Source: Thiobacillus denitrificans (lineage in GTDB: Bacteria; Pseudomonadota; Gammaproteobacteria; Burkholderiales; Thiobacillaceae). From it: 64,000 nt of DNA. A program made the position numbers and the translations under genes. The stretch is taken from positions 40,230 through 104,229 of the forward strand of contig DHHQ01000027.1 in the NCBI GenBank assembly GCA_002403375.1. Direction: 5' to 3'. The notes beneath the pieces are model-generated. The model saw only the letters and a program-made list of their open reading frames with translations. It searched no databases and was not told where the DNA came from. Shown in pieces: positions 53,046 through 63,305 of the stretch. The number at the start of each line of letters is the position of its first letter. The first letter of the stretch is position 1.

Positions 53046-53142
53046 ATCATCGGGAAGAACAACGGAAGCCAGGCAGGCGGGCGATCCGGCGGTTCACGCC
53101 GGCACGCCCTCGACCTGCCCAGGGTGTTGCGTGCGTTTCACA

Positions 53143-53463
53143 TCACGGCAGGGGATCGCCCTCGCCCGCGCGGAAGACATCCCAGCCATCGCTCGCTTCC
53201 GAGCCCATGGACGTACCCACGTAGGCCTGTTGGAAGTCCTCGATCTTCACGCCGTCACCGGCGCGAAAGACGTCGAACCCCTGGCCCTCGGTGCCCGCGG
53301 GCGATGTCCGCTGATAGGAGCCGCTGATGGGCTCGCCCTCGCCGGTATAGAAAACATCCCACCCCATACCGGGAGCGTCCGCCAGCGACGCGGGAGTGAT
53401 CAGGAACAGTGAGGCGGCCCCCACCATGCTTGCCAACACACGACTCATTCGGATGGTTTTCAT
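53143..53463 (-). CDS. Small exported protein with three GWDVF-type repeats
   Basis: 106 residues from ATG 53463, which has a near-perfect AAGGAGGTG ribosome site; an upstream in-frame start lacks one. A signal peptide (about 8-28) likely ends at SLADA. The mature part has three related units: GWDVFYTGEGEP, GFDVFRAGDG and GWDVFRAGEGDP, spaced by 25-30 residues. No known domain is recognised and there are no cysteines. It could be a periplasmic or secreted binding protein. It stands alone with 97- and 190-base gaps on either side. Confidence 0.75.
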   Translation of the reverse strand: MKTIRMSRVLASMVGAASLFLITPASLADAPGMGWDVFYTGEGEPISGSYQRTSPAGTEGQGFDVFRAGDGVKIEDFQQAYVGTSMGSEASDGWDVFRAGEGDPLP

Positions 53464-53653
53464 GATGCACCTCCTTCCGAAAGCAGACCGGCGACGCTGC
53501 TTCGCGCCCTTCCGGCCGGAACTCCCGACCGCCAAGCCGGTCCTTACGACTGATTCTCGTTTACTCCTCCACTTCTCTTTTTAGCTGATCCCACCCCGGA
53601 CGCGCATTGAATTTTTGAATCGTTCGGGTCGATCGAGGAGCGCATAAACTCCG

Positions 53654-54577
53654 ATGCCGCAGCGCCGCCCCTTCCCCGCCCTGCTCCTGCTGCTCGCCAC
53701 GCTGGCAGCCAACCCCGCCGGCGCCAGCCCGCGGTGGGAGGACTGGGTGCTGAAGCTCGACGTGCTGCGCACCGACGGCAGGAAGGAAGTCGGCTCCGCG
53801 GTGCTGGTCGGGCGCGAGCAGCTCCTCACCAACTGCCATGTCGTGCGCAACGCCCGCCGCATCGAGGCTTCGCAGGGCAAGGCCGTCTGGCAGGCCAGCG
53901 TCGACATCGGCGACAGCTTCCGCGACCTGTGCCTGCTGAAACTGCCCGGCCACCCCGGCGCGCCCGCGACCGTCGCCGACGCGGACCACATCCGCGTCGG
54001 GCAGCGCGTCCACGCGGTGGGCTATTCCGGTGGCAGGCTCAGCGTCAGCCCGGGCCACATCAAGGGCCTCTTCAGTTGCGCCTGCGGCGGCGTCGCCGAC
54101 GGCAGGGTGATCCAGACCTCGGCGGCGTTCGACCCGGGCGCCAGCGGCGGCGGCCTGTTCAACGCCGACGGCGAGCTCGTCGGCATCCTCACCTTCAAGT
54201 CGCATGAGGGCGGCATTTTTCATTTCGCCGTCCCCATCGGATGGATGAAGGAACTCGGCACCTCCAGCGCCGACGGCCTGGGCCCGTTCTGGGGCAACCC
54301 GGTCACCAGCAACGGCTATTTCCTCGCCGCGTGCGACCTCAGCGCCCACAAGAAATGGCGCGAGCTGTCGCGGCTGACCGCCGAATGGGTACGGGAAGAA
54401 CCTTACAACCCCGAGGCGTGGATGGCCTCCGGCCGCGCGAACCGCAACCTCAAGCGCCTGCGCGAAGCCGCAGCGGACTTCCAGAGGGCGCTGGCGCTGG
54501 ATTCGGCGCATGCCGAAGCCGTGTGGGAACTCGAGCGACTCGAGGTGGAACTCGACGAATCGCTGATCGGAAACTGA
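53654..54577 (+). CDS. Exported trypsin-like serine protease with TPR-like tail
   Basis: 307 residues with a signal peptide (about 6-24). The chymotrypsin-fold domain has histidine in TNCHVV (near 57), aspartate in RDLCLLKL (near 93) and serine in DPGASGGGLFN (near 160). No PDZ domain follows, unlike HtrA proteases; instead the last 75 residues (WREL..RLTAEW, NPEAWMASGRAN, LDSAHAEAVWELERLE) look like two tetratricopeptide units. It probably acts in the periplasm or on the surface. The target is unknown. Confidence 0.88.
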   Translation: MPQRRPFPALLLLLATLAANPAGASPRWEDWVLKLDVLRTDGRKEVGSAVLVGREQLLTNCHVVRNARRIEASQGKAVWQASVDIGDSFRDLCLLKLPGHPGAPATVADADHIRVGQRVHAVGYSGGRLSVSPGHIKGLFSCACGGVADGRVIQTSAAFDPGASGGGLFNADGELVGILTFKSHEGGIFHFAVPIGWMKELGTSSADGLGPFWGNPVTSNGYFLAACDLSAHKKWRELSRLTAEWVREEPYNPEAWMASGRANRNLKRLREAAADFQRALALDSAHAEAVWELERLEVELDESLIGN

Positions 54578-54582
54578 GAGGC

Positions 54583-55035
54583 CTACGCGTCGACGGCGAT
54601 CTTCACCACGACCTTGCGGATCATGCCTTCGCCGACCAGCGGCGCATGCGCGTCGTCGGGAAAGAACAGGCAGAAGGACCCCGCCGGGGTGGCGACCCAG
54701 CTCGCCGGCGGATCGTCGTAGAAGCGGATGTCGCGCGCGGCGTCGTATTCGGTCGCCGGGTCCACGCACGCCGCGGTCGGCCGCCAGCCCATCTCGTCGA
54801 CGCCCTCGAGCACCAGCTGGATGTCGATGTAGCGGCGGTGGCTTTCCAGCTTCGCGTCCGCCCGCGCGCGCCCCGGGCAGGCTTCGACGATGGCGAACAG
54901 GCGTTCGCCGTCGATCGCGTGCCTGCCCGGTTCCAGCGCGTCGAGATCGGTGGCGCGCAGGAAGCCGAAGGCCTGCGCGAACAGCGGATGCAGCGCATGG
55001 TAGCGGCCGGAACGGGCAAGGGTGTCGAGGATCAT
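54583..55035 (-). CDS. YhcH/YjgK/YiaL family protein (DUF386)
   Basis: 150 residues from ATG 55035, coupled to the diguanylate cyclase stop by ATGA. HRRYIDIQLVLEGVDEMGW and PGSFCLFFPDDAHAP are the cupin-like family motifs with probable metal ligands. Members include EbgC and sialic-acid-related anomerases; the substrate here is unknown. Coupling to a cyclic-di-GMP enzyme is unusual for the family. Confidence 0.87.
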   Translation of the reverse strand: MILDTLARSGRYHALHPLFAQAFGFLRATDLDALEPGRHAIDGERLFAIVEACPGRARADAKLESHRRYIDIQLVLEGVDEMGWRPTAACVDPATEYDAARDIRFYDDPPASWVATPAGSFCLFFPDDAHAPLVGEGMIRKVVVKIAVDA

Positions 55036-56426
55036 GTGAGTCGTCCTGGCAGAGCGTCGGTGCGGGGCGGCGACGCGTGTCGCGGCGTGTCTTGCTTGGC
55101 GCGGTACATCGCCGCGTCCGCCTGCGTCATCAGCGCGTCGAGCGTCGGGGTCGCGCCGCTGCAGGACGCGACGCCGATGCTGATGCGCAGCGTGAGCGCC
55201 TTGTCCTCGCCGGGCGGGACGACCTCGATCGCGGCATGCAACCGCTCGAGGAGCGCATCGAGCGCCGGGCCTGAGGGCGTGTCCGGCAGCAGCACCAGGA
55301 ACTCGTCCCCGCCGACCCGCGCGATCAGGTCCGACGCGCGACAGCAGCTCCGCAGACGGCCGGCAAGCTTGACGAGCACCGCGTCGCCAGCCGCGTGACC
55401 CCAGGTGTCGTTGATGCGCTTGAAGTCGTCGATGTCGAGGTTGAGCAGGGTCAGCGGCCGCCCGCTGCGCCGGGCCAGGGTGAACATGTCCTGCCCGCGC
55501 AAATTGAACTGATGACGGTTGGCCAGCCCGGTGAGCGGATCGTGCAACGCCATGCTGCGGATGCGCTGGTGCGCGGAAAGCGAATACGCGACGAGCGCGC
55601 CGGCCGCCAGCGCGAGCAGCGCCAGCAGGGCCTGCATCCCCGTGCCGGCACCAGCCGCGGGCGCCGTGGACACCGCGGCGAGCTGCCAGCTCCCGCCCGG
55701 GATCACGACGTCCATCAGCACCGCCCTGGGGTCGTCGAACAGCGCGGCGTCGCCGAGGATGATCGCGCCTTCGGCGCCGCGTCCATCCCTGCCGCGCAGG
55801 GCGTAACGCGCGCCACCGTCGGTCCGGATGCCTGCGCGCTCGAAGATCGGCTGCGGATCGATCGCCACCGAGGCCAGCCCCCAGTAGCGCGGCGCTTCGC
55901 CGGGGCGGGGGAACACGATGGGGATGCGGTTGATGATGGCGACGCCGCCCTGCACCAGCTCGACCGGACCGGCCGTCACCGGCCGCTGCTCGCGCATCAC
56001 CCGCAGCACGGCGTCGCGCTGCGCGGGATGGTCGAGAAAGCGCAGGCCGAGCGCCTTGTGGTTGGTTTCGAGCGGATGGACGAAGCGAATCACGTTGTCG
56101 GGCGCCAGCGCGACGCTGCGGATCGCCGGCTGCAGGCGCATCAGCGAGGCGGCGACCTGCGCGAAGTCGCCCGCGTCGAAATCCGGGCGGGCGAGGACGA
56201 AGGTCGACAGCCCCAGGCTCAGCGACAGCGTCGCGTTGAGTTCCGACTCCAGCCGCGACCGCGCCGTGGCCGCCTCGGCCTGCAGCACCGCGCGCGCGGC
56301 CTGGTGCCGCCGGTCTTCCTCCATCCACGCGAACAGCTGCAGCGACAGCCACACCGTGCACGCAGCCAGCACGCCTGCCGCGATCGGCAGGACACGCAGG
56401 ACGGTGGGCGGGACGGCGGCTTTCAC
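55032..56426 (-). CDS. Membrane diguanylate cyclase with CHASE-type sensor
   Basis: 464 residues. Two spans (about 10-28 and 265-285) bracket a periplasmic CHASE-like domain (IRSVALAPDNVIRFVHPLE, NRIPIVFPRPGE). The GGDEF domain is intact (RVGGDEFLVLLPD) with an RASD inhibition site five residues before it. It makes cyclic-di-GMP in response to an unknown small ligand. It is followed by the DUF386 gene and preceded by ettA (8-base gap). Confidence 0.92.
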   Translation of the reverse strand: MKAAVPPTVLRVLPIAAGVLAACTVWLSLQLFAWMEEDRRHQAARAVLQAEAATARSRLESELNATLSLSLGLSTFVLARPDFDAGDFAQVAASLMRLQPAIRSVALAPDNVIRFVHPLETNHKALGLRFLDHPAQRDAVLRVMREQRPVTAGPVELVQGGVAIINRIPIVFPRPGEAPRYWGLASVAIDPQPIFERAGIRTDGGARYALRGRDGRGAEGAIILGDAALFDDPRAVLMDVVIPGGSWQLAAVSTAPAAGAGTGMQALLALLALAAGALVAYSLSAHQRIRSMALHDPLTGLANRHQFNLRGQDMFTLARRSGRPLTLLNLDIDDFKRINDTWGHAAGDAVLVKLAGRLRSCCRASDLIARVGGDEFLVLLPDTPSGPALDALLERLHAAIEVVPPGEDKALTLRISIGVASCSGATPTLDALMTQADAAMYRAKQDTPRHASPPRTDALPGRLT

Positions 56427-56434
56427 GTGCCGGC

Positions 56435-58099
<1,665 letters not shown>

Positions 58100-58164
58100 G
58101 TGTGAAGAAATCCGCTGATTGTTTTCGAGTTGACGGCTCGCCGGGGCCTCCCGGCAAGCGAAGA

Positions 58165-58659
58165 TCAGGACAGCTCGCGGTCGAGCAGCGCGCGCAGCCT
58201 GACGAAATCGAGCTCGCCGAGCTTCTGTTCGAGGATGCTGCCGTCCTTGCCGATGATGAAGCTGGTCGGCGTCAGCTGCACGTTGCCGAAGGCGCGCGCG
58301 TGCTCGCCGCCGACGTCGAGCGCGACCGGAAACGGCAGCTGCCGCGTCTGCACGAAGTTCGCGACGTAGTTGGGCGGGTCGTAGCTCATCGCCACCGCGA
58401 CGATCTCGAAGCCGCGGTCCTTGTAGTCGTTGTAGGCCTCGACCATGCCGGGCATCTCCTTGATGCAGCCGGGGCACGAGGTCGCCCAGAAATTGACCAG
58501 CACGACCTTGCCGCGCAGGTCGTCGAGGGCGATGGTCCGGCCCTCGAGCGTGGTGAAGGTCGCCGCGGGCGCGCCGGGCTTGTCGATCAGGGCATAGGCG
58601 AGCGCACCGACGATGGCGAGCGCGGCGATGGCGACGAGGAGCGGTTTGGCGAGTTTCAT
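58165..58659 (-). CDS. TlpA-like thiol:disulfide protein (CPGC)
   Basis: 164 residues, N-terminal span (about 6-25), then a thioredoxin fold with active site SCPGC near 59 and the cis-proline in TPTSFI. It is periplasmic and resembles proteins of the redoxin/TlpA group. Its ATG overlaps the gamma carbonic anhydrase stop by four bases. It is distinct from the CPYC protein at 52279-52812. Confidence 0.9.
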   Translation of the reverse strand: MKLAKPLLVAIAALAIVGALAYALIDKPGAPAATFTTLEGRTIALDDLRGKVVLVNFWATSCPGCIKEMPGMVEAYNDYKDRGFEIVAVAMSYDPPNYVANFVQTRQLPFPVALDVGGEHARAFGNVQLTPTSFIIGKDGSILEQKLGELDFVRLRALLDRELS

Positions 58660-59225
58660 CGGGATTCCGGAGTGTTGGCGTCCTGGTAGGACCGCGCGAG
58701 CTTCACATAGTGCGCGGCGGAATAGGCGAAATAGGCGATTTCCTCGTCGGTCAGCGGGCGCACCTGTTTCGCCGGCCGGCCCAGATAGAGGTGGCCGGAT
58801 TCGAGCACCTTGCCCTCCGGCACCAGCGAGCCTGCGCCGAGCAGGACGTGCTTCTGCACCACCGCGCGGTCGAGGATGATCGAGCCCATGCCGATCAGGC
58901 ATTCGTCGTCGATCGTGCAGGCGTGCAGGATCACGGCGTGGCCGACGGTGACGCGCGCGCCGATGACCAGCGCCCCGCCTTCCGGGTTGGCCGGCGTCCG
59001 GTGCGAGACGTGCAGCACGCTGTTGTCCTGGATGTTGCTCGCCTCGCCGATGGCGATCGAATTGACGTCGCCGCGGATCACCGCGCCCGGCCACACCGAG
59101 GCGTCACGGCCGAGGCTGACCTCGCCGATCACCGTGGCGCGCGGGTGCACCCAGGCGCCGGCGGCGAGCGTCGGGGCGACGCCGTGGTGCGGCGCGACGG
59201 AAAAATCGTAGACCTTGTCTGTCAT
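58656..59225 (-). CDS. Gamma-class carbonic anhydrase-like protein
   Basis: 189 residues from ATG 59225, a left-handed beta-helix of hexapeptide repeats. Probable zinc histidines are in VLHVSHRTP and VGHAVILHACTI. GSIILDRAVVQKHVLLGAGSLV is typical of the YrdA/PaaY family. It may interconvert carbon dioxide and bicarbonate, or act as a thioesterase-like relative. It is followed by the TlpA-like gene. Confidence 0.9.
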   Translation of the reverse strand: MTDKVYDFSVAPHHGVAPTLAAGAWVHPRATVIGEVSLGRDASVWPGAVIRGDVNSIAIGEASNIQDNSVLHVSHRTPANPEGGALVIGARVTVGHAVILHACTIDDECLIGMGSIILDRAVVQKHVLLGAGSLVPEGKVLESGHLYLGRPAKQVRPLTDEEIAYFAYSAAHYVKLARSYQDANTPESR

Positions 59226-59288
59226 GGGGTTGAAAATCGCTGACCAAGCCGAAATTATAATTCCCCTCCCCTTCGATTCCCTGCCCCC

Positions 59289-61352
59289 ATGACCCCCAAT
59301 CCTCTGCTCGACTTCTCCGGCCTGCCGCGCTTCGCCGACTTCAAGCCCGAACACGTCACCCCCGCCGTCGATGCGCTGCTCGCCGACTGCCGCGCCGCGG
59401 TGGCGCGCGCCGAAGCCGCCGACACCCCGGCCGAGTGGGATGCCTTCGTCGCCCCGATGGAGGACGCCAACGAAAAGCTCGGCCGCGCCTGGGGCCAGGT
59501 GTCGCACCTGCACTCGGTGATGGATTCTCCCGAGCTGCGCGAGGCCTACAACGCCAACCTGCCGAAGATCACCGTCTACTACGCCGAGCTCGGGCAGAAC
59601 GAGGCGCTGTTCGCCAAGTACAAGGCGCTCGCCGCGAGCGCGGGCTACGCGGACTTGTCGCCCGCGCGCAGGAAGATCGTCGAGAACGAGCTGCGCGACT
59701 TCCGCCTCGGCGGCGCCGAGCTGCCGGCCGACAAGAAGGCGCGCTTCATGGAGGTGCAGGAGGAGCTGGCGCAACTCTCCGCCAAGTTCGAGGAGAACCT
59801 GCTCGACGCCACCAACGACTTCGCGCACTACGTCGACGACGCCGGCGAGCTCGCCGGCGTGCCGGAAGACGTGCTGGCGATGATGAAGGCTGCGGCCGAG
59901 GCCGACGGCAAGACCGGCTGGAAGATCACCCTGCACATGCCGTCCTACCTGCCGGTGATGCAGTACGCCGACAACCGCGACCTGCGCGAAACCGTCTACC
60001 GCGCCTACGTCACGCGCGCGTCCGAGTTCGGCAAGCCCGAGCTCGACAACACCCCGCTGATTTCGCGCATCCTCAGGCTGCGCCGCGAGGCCGCCGAGCT
60101 GCTCGGATTCCGGAGCTACGCCGAAGTCTCGCTGGCGGCGAAGATGGCCGACACCCCGGCCGAGGTGCTGAAATTCCTCGACCAGCTCGCGGCGCGCGCG
60201 AAGCCCTACGCAGAGAAGGACTACGAAGAGCTGAAGGCCTTCGCCGCCAGCGAGCTCGGGTTGAGCGACCCGCAGGCATGGGACACCACCTACGTCTCGG
60301 AAAAGCTGCGCGTCGCCCGCTACAGCTTCTCCGACCAGGAAGTGAAGCAGTACTTCCCCGAGCCGCGCGTGCTGGCAGGCCTGTTCAAGCTGGTCGAGAC
60401 GCTCTACGGCCTCTTCATCCGCGAGGACAACGCGCCGGTGTGGCACCCCGACGTCAAGTTCTACACGCTGTACGACCGTGCCGGCCAGCGCATCGGCCAG
60501 TTCTACCTCGACCTCTACGCGCGCGCCTCGAAGCGCGGCGGCGCCTGGATGGACGACGTCATCACCCGTCGCAGGAAGCCAGACGGCATCCAGACCCCGG
60601 TCGCGTACCTGAACTGCAACTTCTCGGCGCCGGTCGGCAGCACCCCCGAAGGGGGCAAGAGACCCGCGCTGTTCACCCACGACGAGGTGATCACGCTGTT
60701 CCACGAGGCCGGCCACGGCCTGCACCACCTCCTGACCCAGGTCGAGGAGCTCGGCGTGTCCGGCATCAACGGCGTCGAGTGGGACGCGGTCGAGTTGCCG
60801 AGCCAGTTCATGGAGAACTTCTGCTGGGAATGGGACGTGCTGAAGCACATGACCGCGCACGTCGACACCGGCGCGGCGCTGCCGCGCGAACTGTTCGACA
60901 AGATGCTCGCGGCGAAGAACTTCCAGGCCGGCCTGCAGACGCTGCGCCAGATCGAGTTCGCCAGCTTCGACATGCACCTGCACGACGATTTCGACCCCAG
61001 CGGCACCCGCAGCGCGCAGGACCTGATCAACGAGATCCGCCGGCAGGTCGCGGTGATCGTGCCGCCGGCGTACAACCGCTTCCCCAACAACTTCTCGCAC
61101 ATCTTCGCCGGCGGCTACGCGGCGGGTTACTACAGCTACAAGTGGGCAGAAGTGCTGTCGGCCGATGCCTACGCGCTGTTCGAGGACGAGGCGGAGGGCT
61201 ACGGCGGCGTGCTCAACCCCGAAGTCGGCCACCGCTTCTGGAGCGAGATCCTCGCCCAGGGCGGCGCACGCCCGGCGCTCGAGTCGTTCAAGGCCTTCCG
61301 CGGCCGCGAGCCGACCATCGACGCGCTGTTGCGCCACAACGGCATGGCGTGA
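59289..61352 (+). CDS. prlC: Oligopeptidase A (M3 metallopeptidase)
   Basis: 687 residues, full length. The zinc motif is HEAGHGLHH (HExxH) near residue 470, with the third ligand glutamate about 25 residues on. GGYAAGYYSYKWAEVLSADA near the C-terminus is an M3 hallmark. It degrades signal peptides and other short peptides in the cytoplasm. Confidence 0.96.
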   Translation: MTPNPLLDFSGLPRFADFKPEHVTPAVDALLADCRAAVARAEAADTPAEWDAFVAPMEDANEKLGRAWGQVSHLHSVMDSPELREAYNANLPKITVYYAELGQNEALFAKYKALAASAGYADLSPARRKIVENELRDFRLGGAELPADKKARFMEVQEELAQLSAKFEENLLDATNDFAHYVDDAGELAGVPEDVLAMMKAAAEADGKTGWKITLHMPSYLPVMQYADNRDLRETVYRAYVTRASEFGKPELDNTPLISRILRLRREAAELLGFRSYAEVSLAAKMADTPAEVLKFLDQLAARAKPYAEKDYEELKAFAASELGLSDPQAWDTTYVSEKLRVARYSFSDQEVKQYFPEPRVLAGLFKLVETLYGLFIREDNAPVWHPDVKFYTLYDRAGQRIGQFYLDLYARASKRGGAWMDDVITRRRKPDGIQTPVAYLNCNFSAPVGSTPEGGKRPALFTHDEVITLFHEAGHGLHHLLTQVEELGVSGINGVEWDAVELPSQFMENFCWEWDVLKHMTAHVDTGAALPRELFDKMLAAKNFQAGLQTLRQIEFASFDMHLHDDFDPSGTRSAQDLINEIRRQVAVIVPPAYNRFPNNFSHIFAGGYAAGYYSYKWAEVLSADAYALFEDEAEGYGGVLNPEVGHRFWSEILAQGGARPALESFKAFRGREPTIDALLRHNGMA

Positions 61353-61418
61353 CGCGCGGGTAAAGCTCCGTCCCGAAAAAGCCGTTAACCCCGGGGAACA
61401 TTCTCTCGGGAGCACGGC

Positions 61419-61916
61419 ATGAAGGCAGGACTGATGATGGTGGCGGCATGTCTGGCGGCGGCGAGCGCGCCGCTTTCCGCCGCCGGGCTGTATCAGTGGC
61501 AGGATGCCCAGGGCCGCACGGTCTACAGCGACCAGGCGCCGCCGCCGAGCACCGCCGGCGTCCAGCAGCGCGCCTTCAAGGGCAGCGTCATCGAAGTCGG
61601 CGAGTCCTACGCCACCCAGGTCGCGCGCCAGAAGCATCCCGTTACCCTCTACACCAGCGCGTGCGGCGCACCATGCGACCAGGCCAGGCAGTTGCTGGCC
61701 GCGCGCGGCATTCCGCACGCCGCCCGGGATCTCGAAACCAGCGAGACGGCCCGCGCCGAACTGGAAAAGCTGACCGGCCGGCTCAACGTCCCGGTGCTGC
61801 GCGTGGGCGACGAGAAGATCGAGGGCTTCGAGAAGGGCCGCTGGCAGGCCGCGCTCGACCGCGCGGGCTATCCCAAGCCGGCCTTCTCCGCCGACAGGCC
61901 GGCTGCCGCACGCTAG
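61419..61916 (+). CDS. Exported DUF4124 plus glutaredoxin-like protein
   Basis: 165 residues with a signal peptide (about 1-21). A DUF4124 motif follows (LYQWQDAQGRTVYSDQAPP), then a glutaredoxin-like domain (about 70-150) whose site is CGAPC, a CxxxC rather than the CPYC of GrxC, and a cis-proline in NVPVLRVGDEKIEGF. It probably acts on periplasmic thiols. The family is common in betaproteobacteria; its target is unknown. Confidence 0.85.
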   Translation: MKAGLMMVAACLAAASAPLSAAGLYQWQDAQGRTVYSDQAPPPSTAGVQQRAFKGSVIEVGESYATQVARQKHPVTLYTSACGAPCDQARQLLAARGIPHAARDLETSETARAELEKLTGRLNVPVLRVGDEKIEGFEKGRWQAALDRAGYPKPAFSADRPAAAR

Positions 61917-61952
61917 GGGCGCTGGCCCCCGGGAAGCCGCCCGAAAGGACGC

Positions 61953-62105
61953 CGATCCACTACGCGCAGAAGCGCGTGTGGAATCGTATGCCCTGAAGGA
62001 CTCCGATCCACCATGGGCTCTTGTGCCCTCCGGGCAGAAGCCCATGTGGAATCGTATGCCCTAAAGGACTCCGATCCACTATGGGCTGAAGCCCATGTGG
62101 AATCG
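61953..62105. repeat. Three tandem hairpin repeats with covarying stems (REP-like)
   Basis: Three units in tandem, each opening CGATCCAC and closing GTGGAATCG: 61953-61986, 62004-62054 and 62072-62105. The linkers are near-identical (TATGCCCT then AAGGACTC). The inner stems differ but stay paired: ACGCGC/GCGCGT in unit 1, ATGGGCT/AGCCCAT in units 2 and 3. Unit 2 has an extra stem TGCCC/GGGCA at its tip. This is a structured intergenic repeat between a glutaredoxin-like gene and xthA. Confidence 0.85.
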
Positions 62106-62125
62106 TATGCGCTACACTCCGCGCC

Positions 62126-62896
62126 ATGAAACTCGCCGCCTGGAACGTCAATTCCCTCAAGGTCCGCCTGCCCCAGCTGCTGGACTTCCTCGCCTCCCGC
62201 ACCCCCGACGTGGTCTGCCTGCAGGAGACCAAGCTCACCGACGACGCCTTCCCGGTCGCCGACCTCGAGGCTGCCGGCTTCCGCGTCGCCTTCGCCGGCC
62301 AGAAGACCTACAACGGCGTCGCCATCGTCAGCCGCTCGGAACTCGCCGACGTCAGCGTCGGCATCCCGGGATTCGATGACGAGCAGAAGCGCGTCATCGC
62401 CGCCACCGTCGACGGCGTGCGCGTGGTCTGCGTGTACTGCCCCAACGGCCAGGCACTCGATTCCGACAAGTACCCCTACAAGCTCGCCTGGTTCGACGCG
62501 CTGGCCGCCTGGCTGAAGGACGAACTCGCGCGCCACCCCAGGCTCGCCGTGCTCGGCGACTACAACGTCGCGCCGGAAGACCGCGACGTGCACGACCCCG
62601 AGGCGTGGAAGGACAGCGTGCTGGTGTCCGAACCCGAGCGCGAGGCCTTCCGCAAGCTGCTGGCGCTGGGCCTCAAGGACAGCTTCCGCCTGTTCGAGCA
62701 GCCGGAAAAGAGCTTCTCCTGGTGGGACTACCGGATGATGGGCTTCCGCCGCAACCACGGCCTGAGGATCGACCACATCCTGCTGTCGGCGCCGCTCGCC
62801 GCGGCGTGCACCGCCGCCAGCATCGACCGCGACATGCGCAAGCTCGAGCGGCCCTCGGACCACGCGCCGGTGATCGCGGAGATCGCCGCCGCCTGA
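62126..62896 (+). CDS. xthA: Exodeoxyribonuclease III
   Basis: 256 residues, starting MKLAAWNVNSLKVRLPQLL. Catalytic motifs are LQETKL, GDYNVAPEDRDVHDP, IDHILLS and SDHAPV. It is an AP endonuclease and 3'-repair exonuclease in base-excision repair. The start is 20 bases after the hairpin repeats, which therefore lie in its promoter or leader. Confidence 0.96.
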   Translation: MKLAAWNVNSLKVRLPQLLDFLASRTPDVVCLQETKLTDDAFPVADLEAAGFRVAFAGQKTYNGVAIVSRSELADVSVGIPGFDDEQKRVIAATVDGVRVVCVYCPNGQALDSDKYPYKLAWFDALAAWLKDELARHPRLAVLGDYNVAPEDRDVHDPEAWKDSVLVSEPEREAFRKLLALGLKDSFRLFEQPEKSFSWWDYRMMGFRRNHGLRIDHILLSAPLAAACTAASIDRDMRKLERPSDHAPVIAEIAAA

Positions 62897-62995
62897 CGCG
62901 CCCCGCCCGGCGTCCGGCTTGCCCGCGCCGCCGCGGCGGCTACTCTTGAAGCTGGATTCGTTTCAATCTTGTCCCGATCGCTTCAGGAGAACGCA

Positions 62996-63283
62996 ATGTC
63001 GAGTGCCGGCTACCACGAACCCGTTACCGAACTGTCCGACGAAACGCGCGACATGCATCGCGCGATCGTCTCGCTCATGGAGGAACTGGAAGCGGTCGAC
63101 TGGTACAACCAGCGCGCCGACGCCTGCAAGGATCCCGAGTTGAGGGCGATCCTCGAGCACAACCGCGACGAGGAGAAGGAGCATGCGGGCATGGTGCTCG
63201 AGTGGATCCGCCGCAAGGACCCCACCTTCTCCCGGCACCTGAAGGACTTTCTGTTCACCGACAAGCCGATCGCGCACGACTGA
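62996..63283 (+). CDS. Encapsulated-ferritin-like (EncFtn) protein lacking a targeting tail
   Basis: 95 residues from ATG 62996, preceded by CAGGAGAACGCA. It aligns closely with EncFtn of Rhodospirillum: AIVSLMEELEAVDWYNQR and HNRDEEKEHAGM, with probable iron ligands E30, E60 and H63 and the tyrosine Y37. EncFtn subunits form a ring-shaped ferroxidase inside an encapsulin shell and carry a C-terminal peptide for loading. Here the protein stops at TDKPIAHD with no such extension, and no encapsulin gene is in this window. It may work free in the cytoplasm or bind a shell by another route. Confidence 0.85.
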   Translation: MSSAGYHEPVTELSDETRDMHRAIVSLMEELEAVDWYNQRADACKDPELRAILEHNRDEEKEHAGMVLEWIRRKDPTFSRHLKDFLFTDKPIAHD

Positions 63284-63305
63284 GCCGGCGCGACGCCCCG
63301 CAGCG

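Noticed and set aside
59226..62045. Long open frame continuous with the gamma carbonic anhydrase gene, across prlC
   Set aside because: Only the final 189 residues match a family, and the rest is antisense to prlC.
61953..62105. CRISPR array
   Set aside because: There are only three units, spacing is uneven, the linkers are near-identical rather than unique, and no cas genes are present. Self-complementary units with covarying stems fit REP-like elements better.
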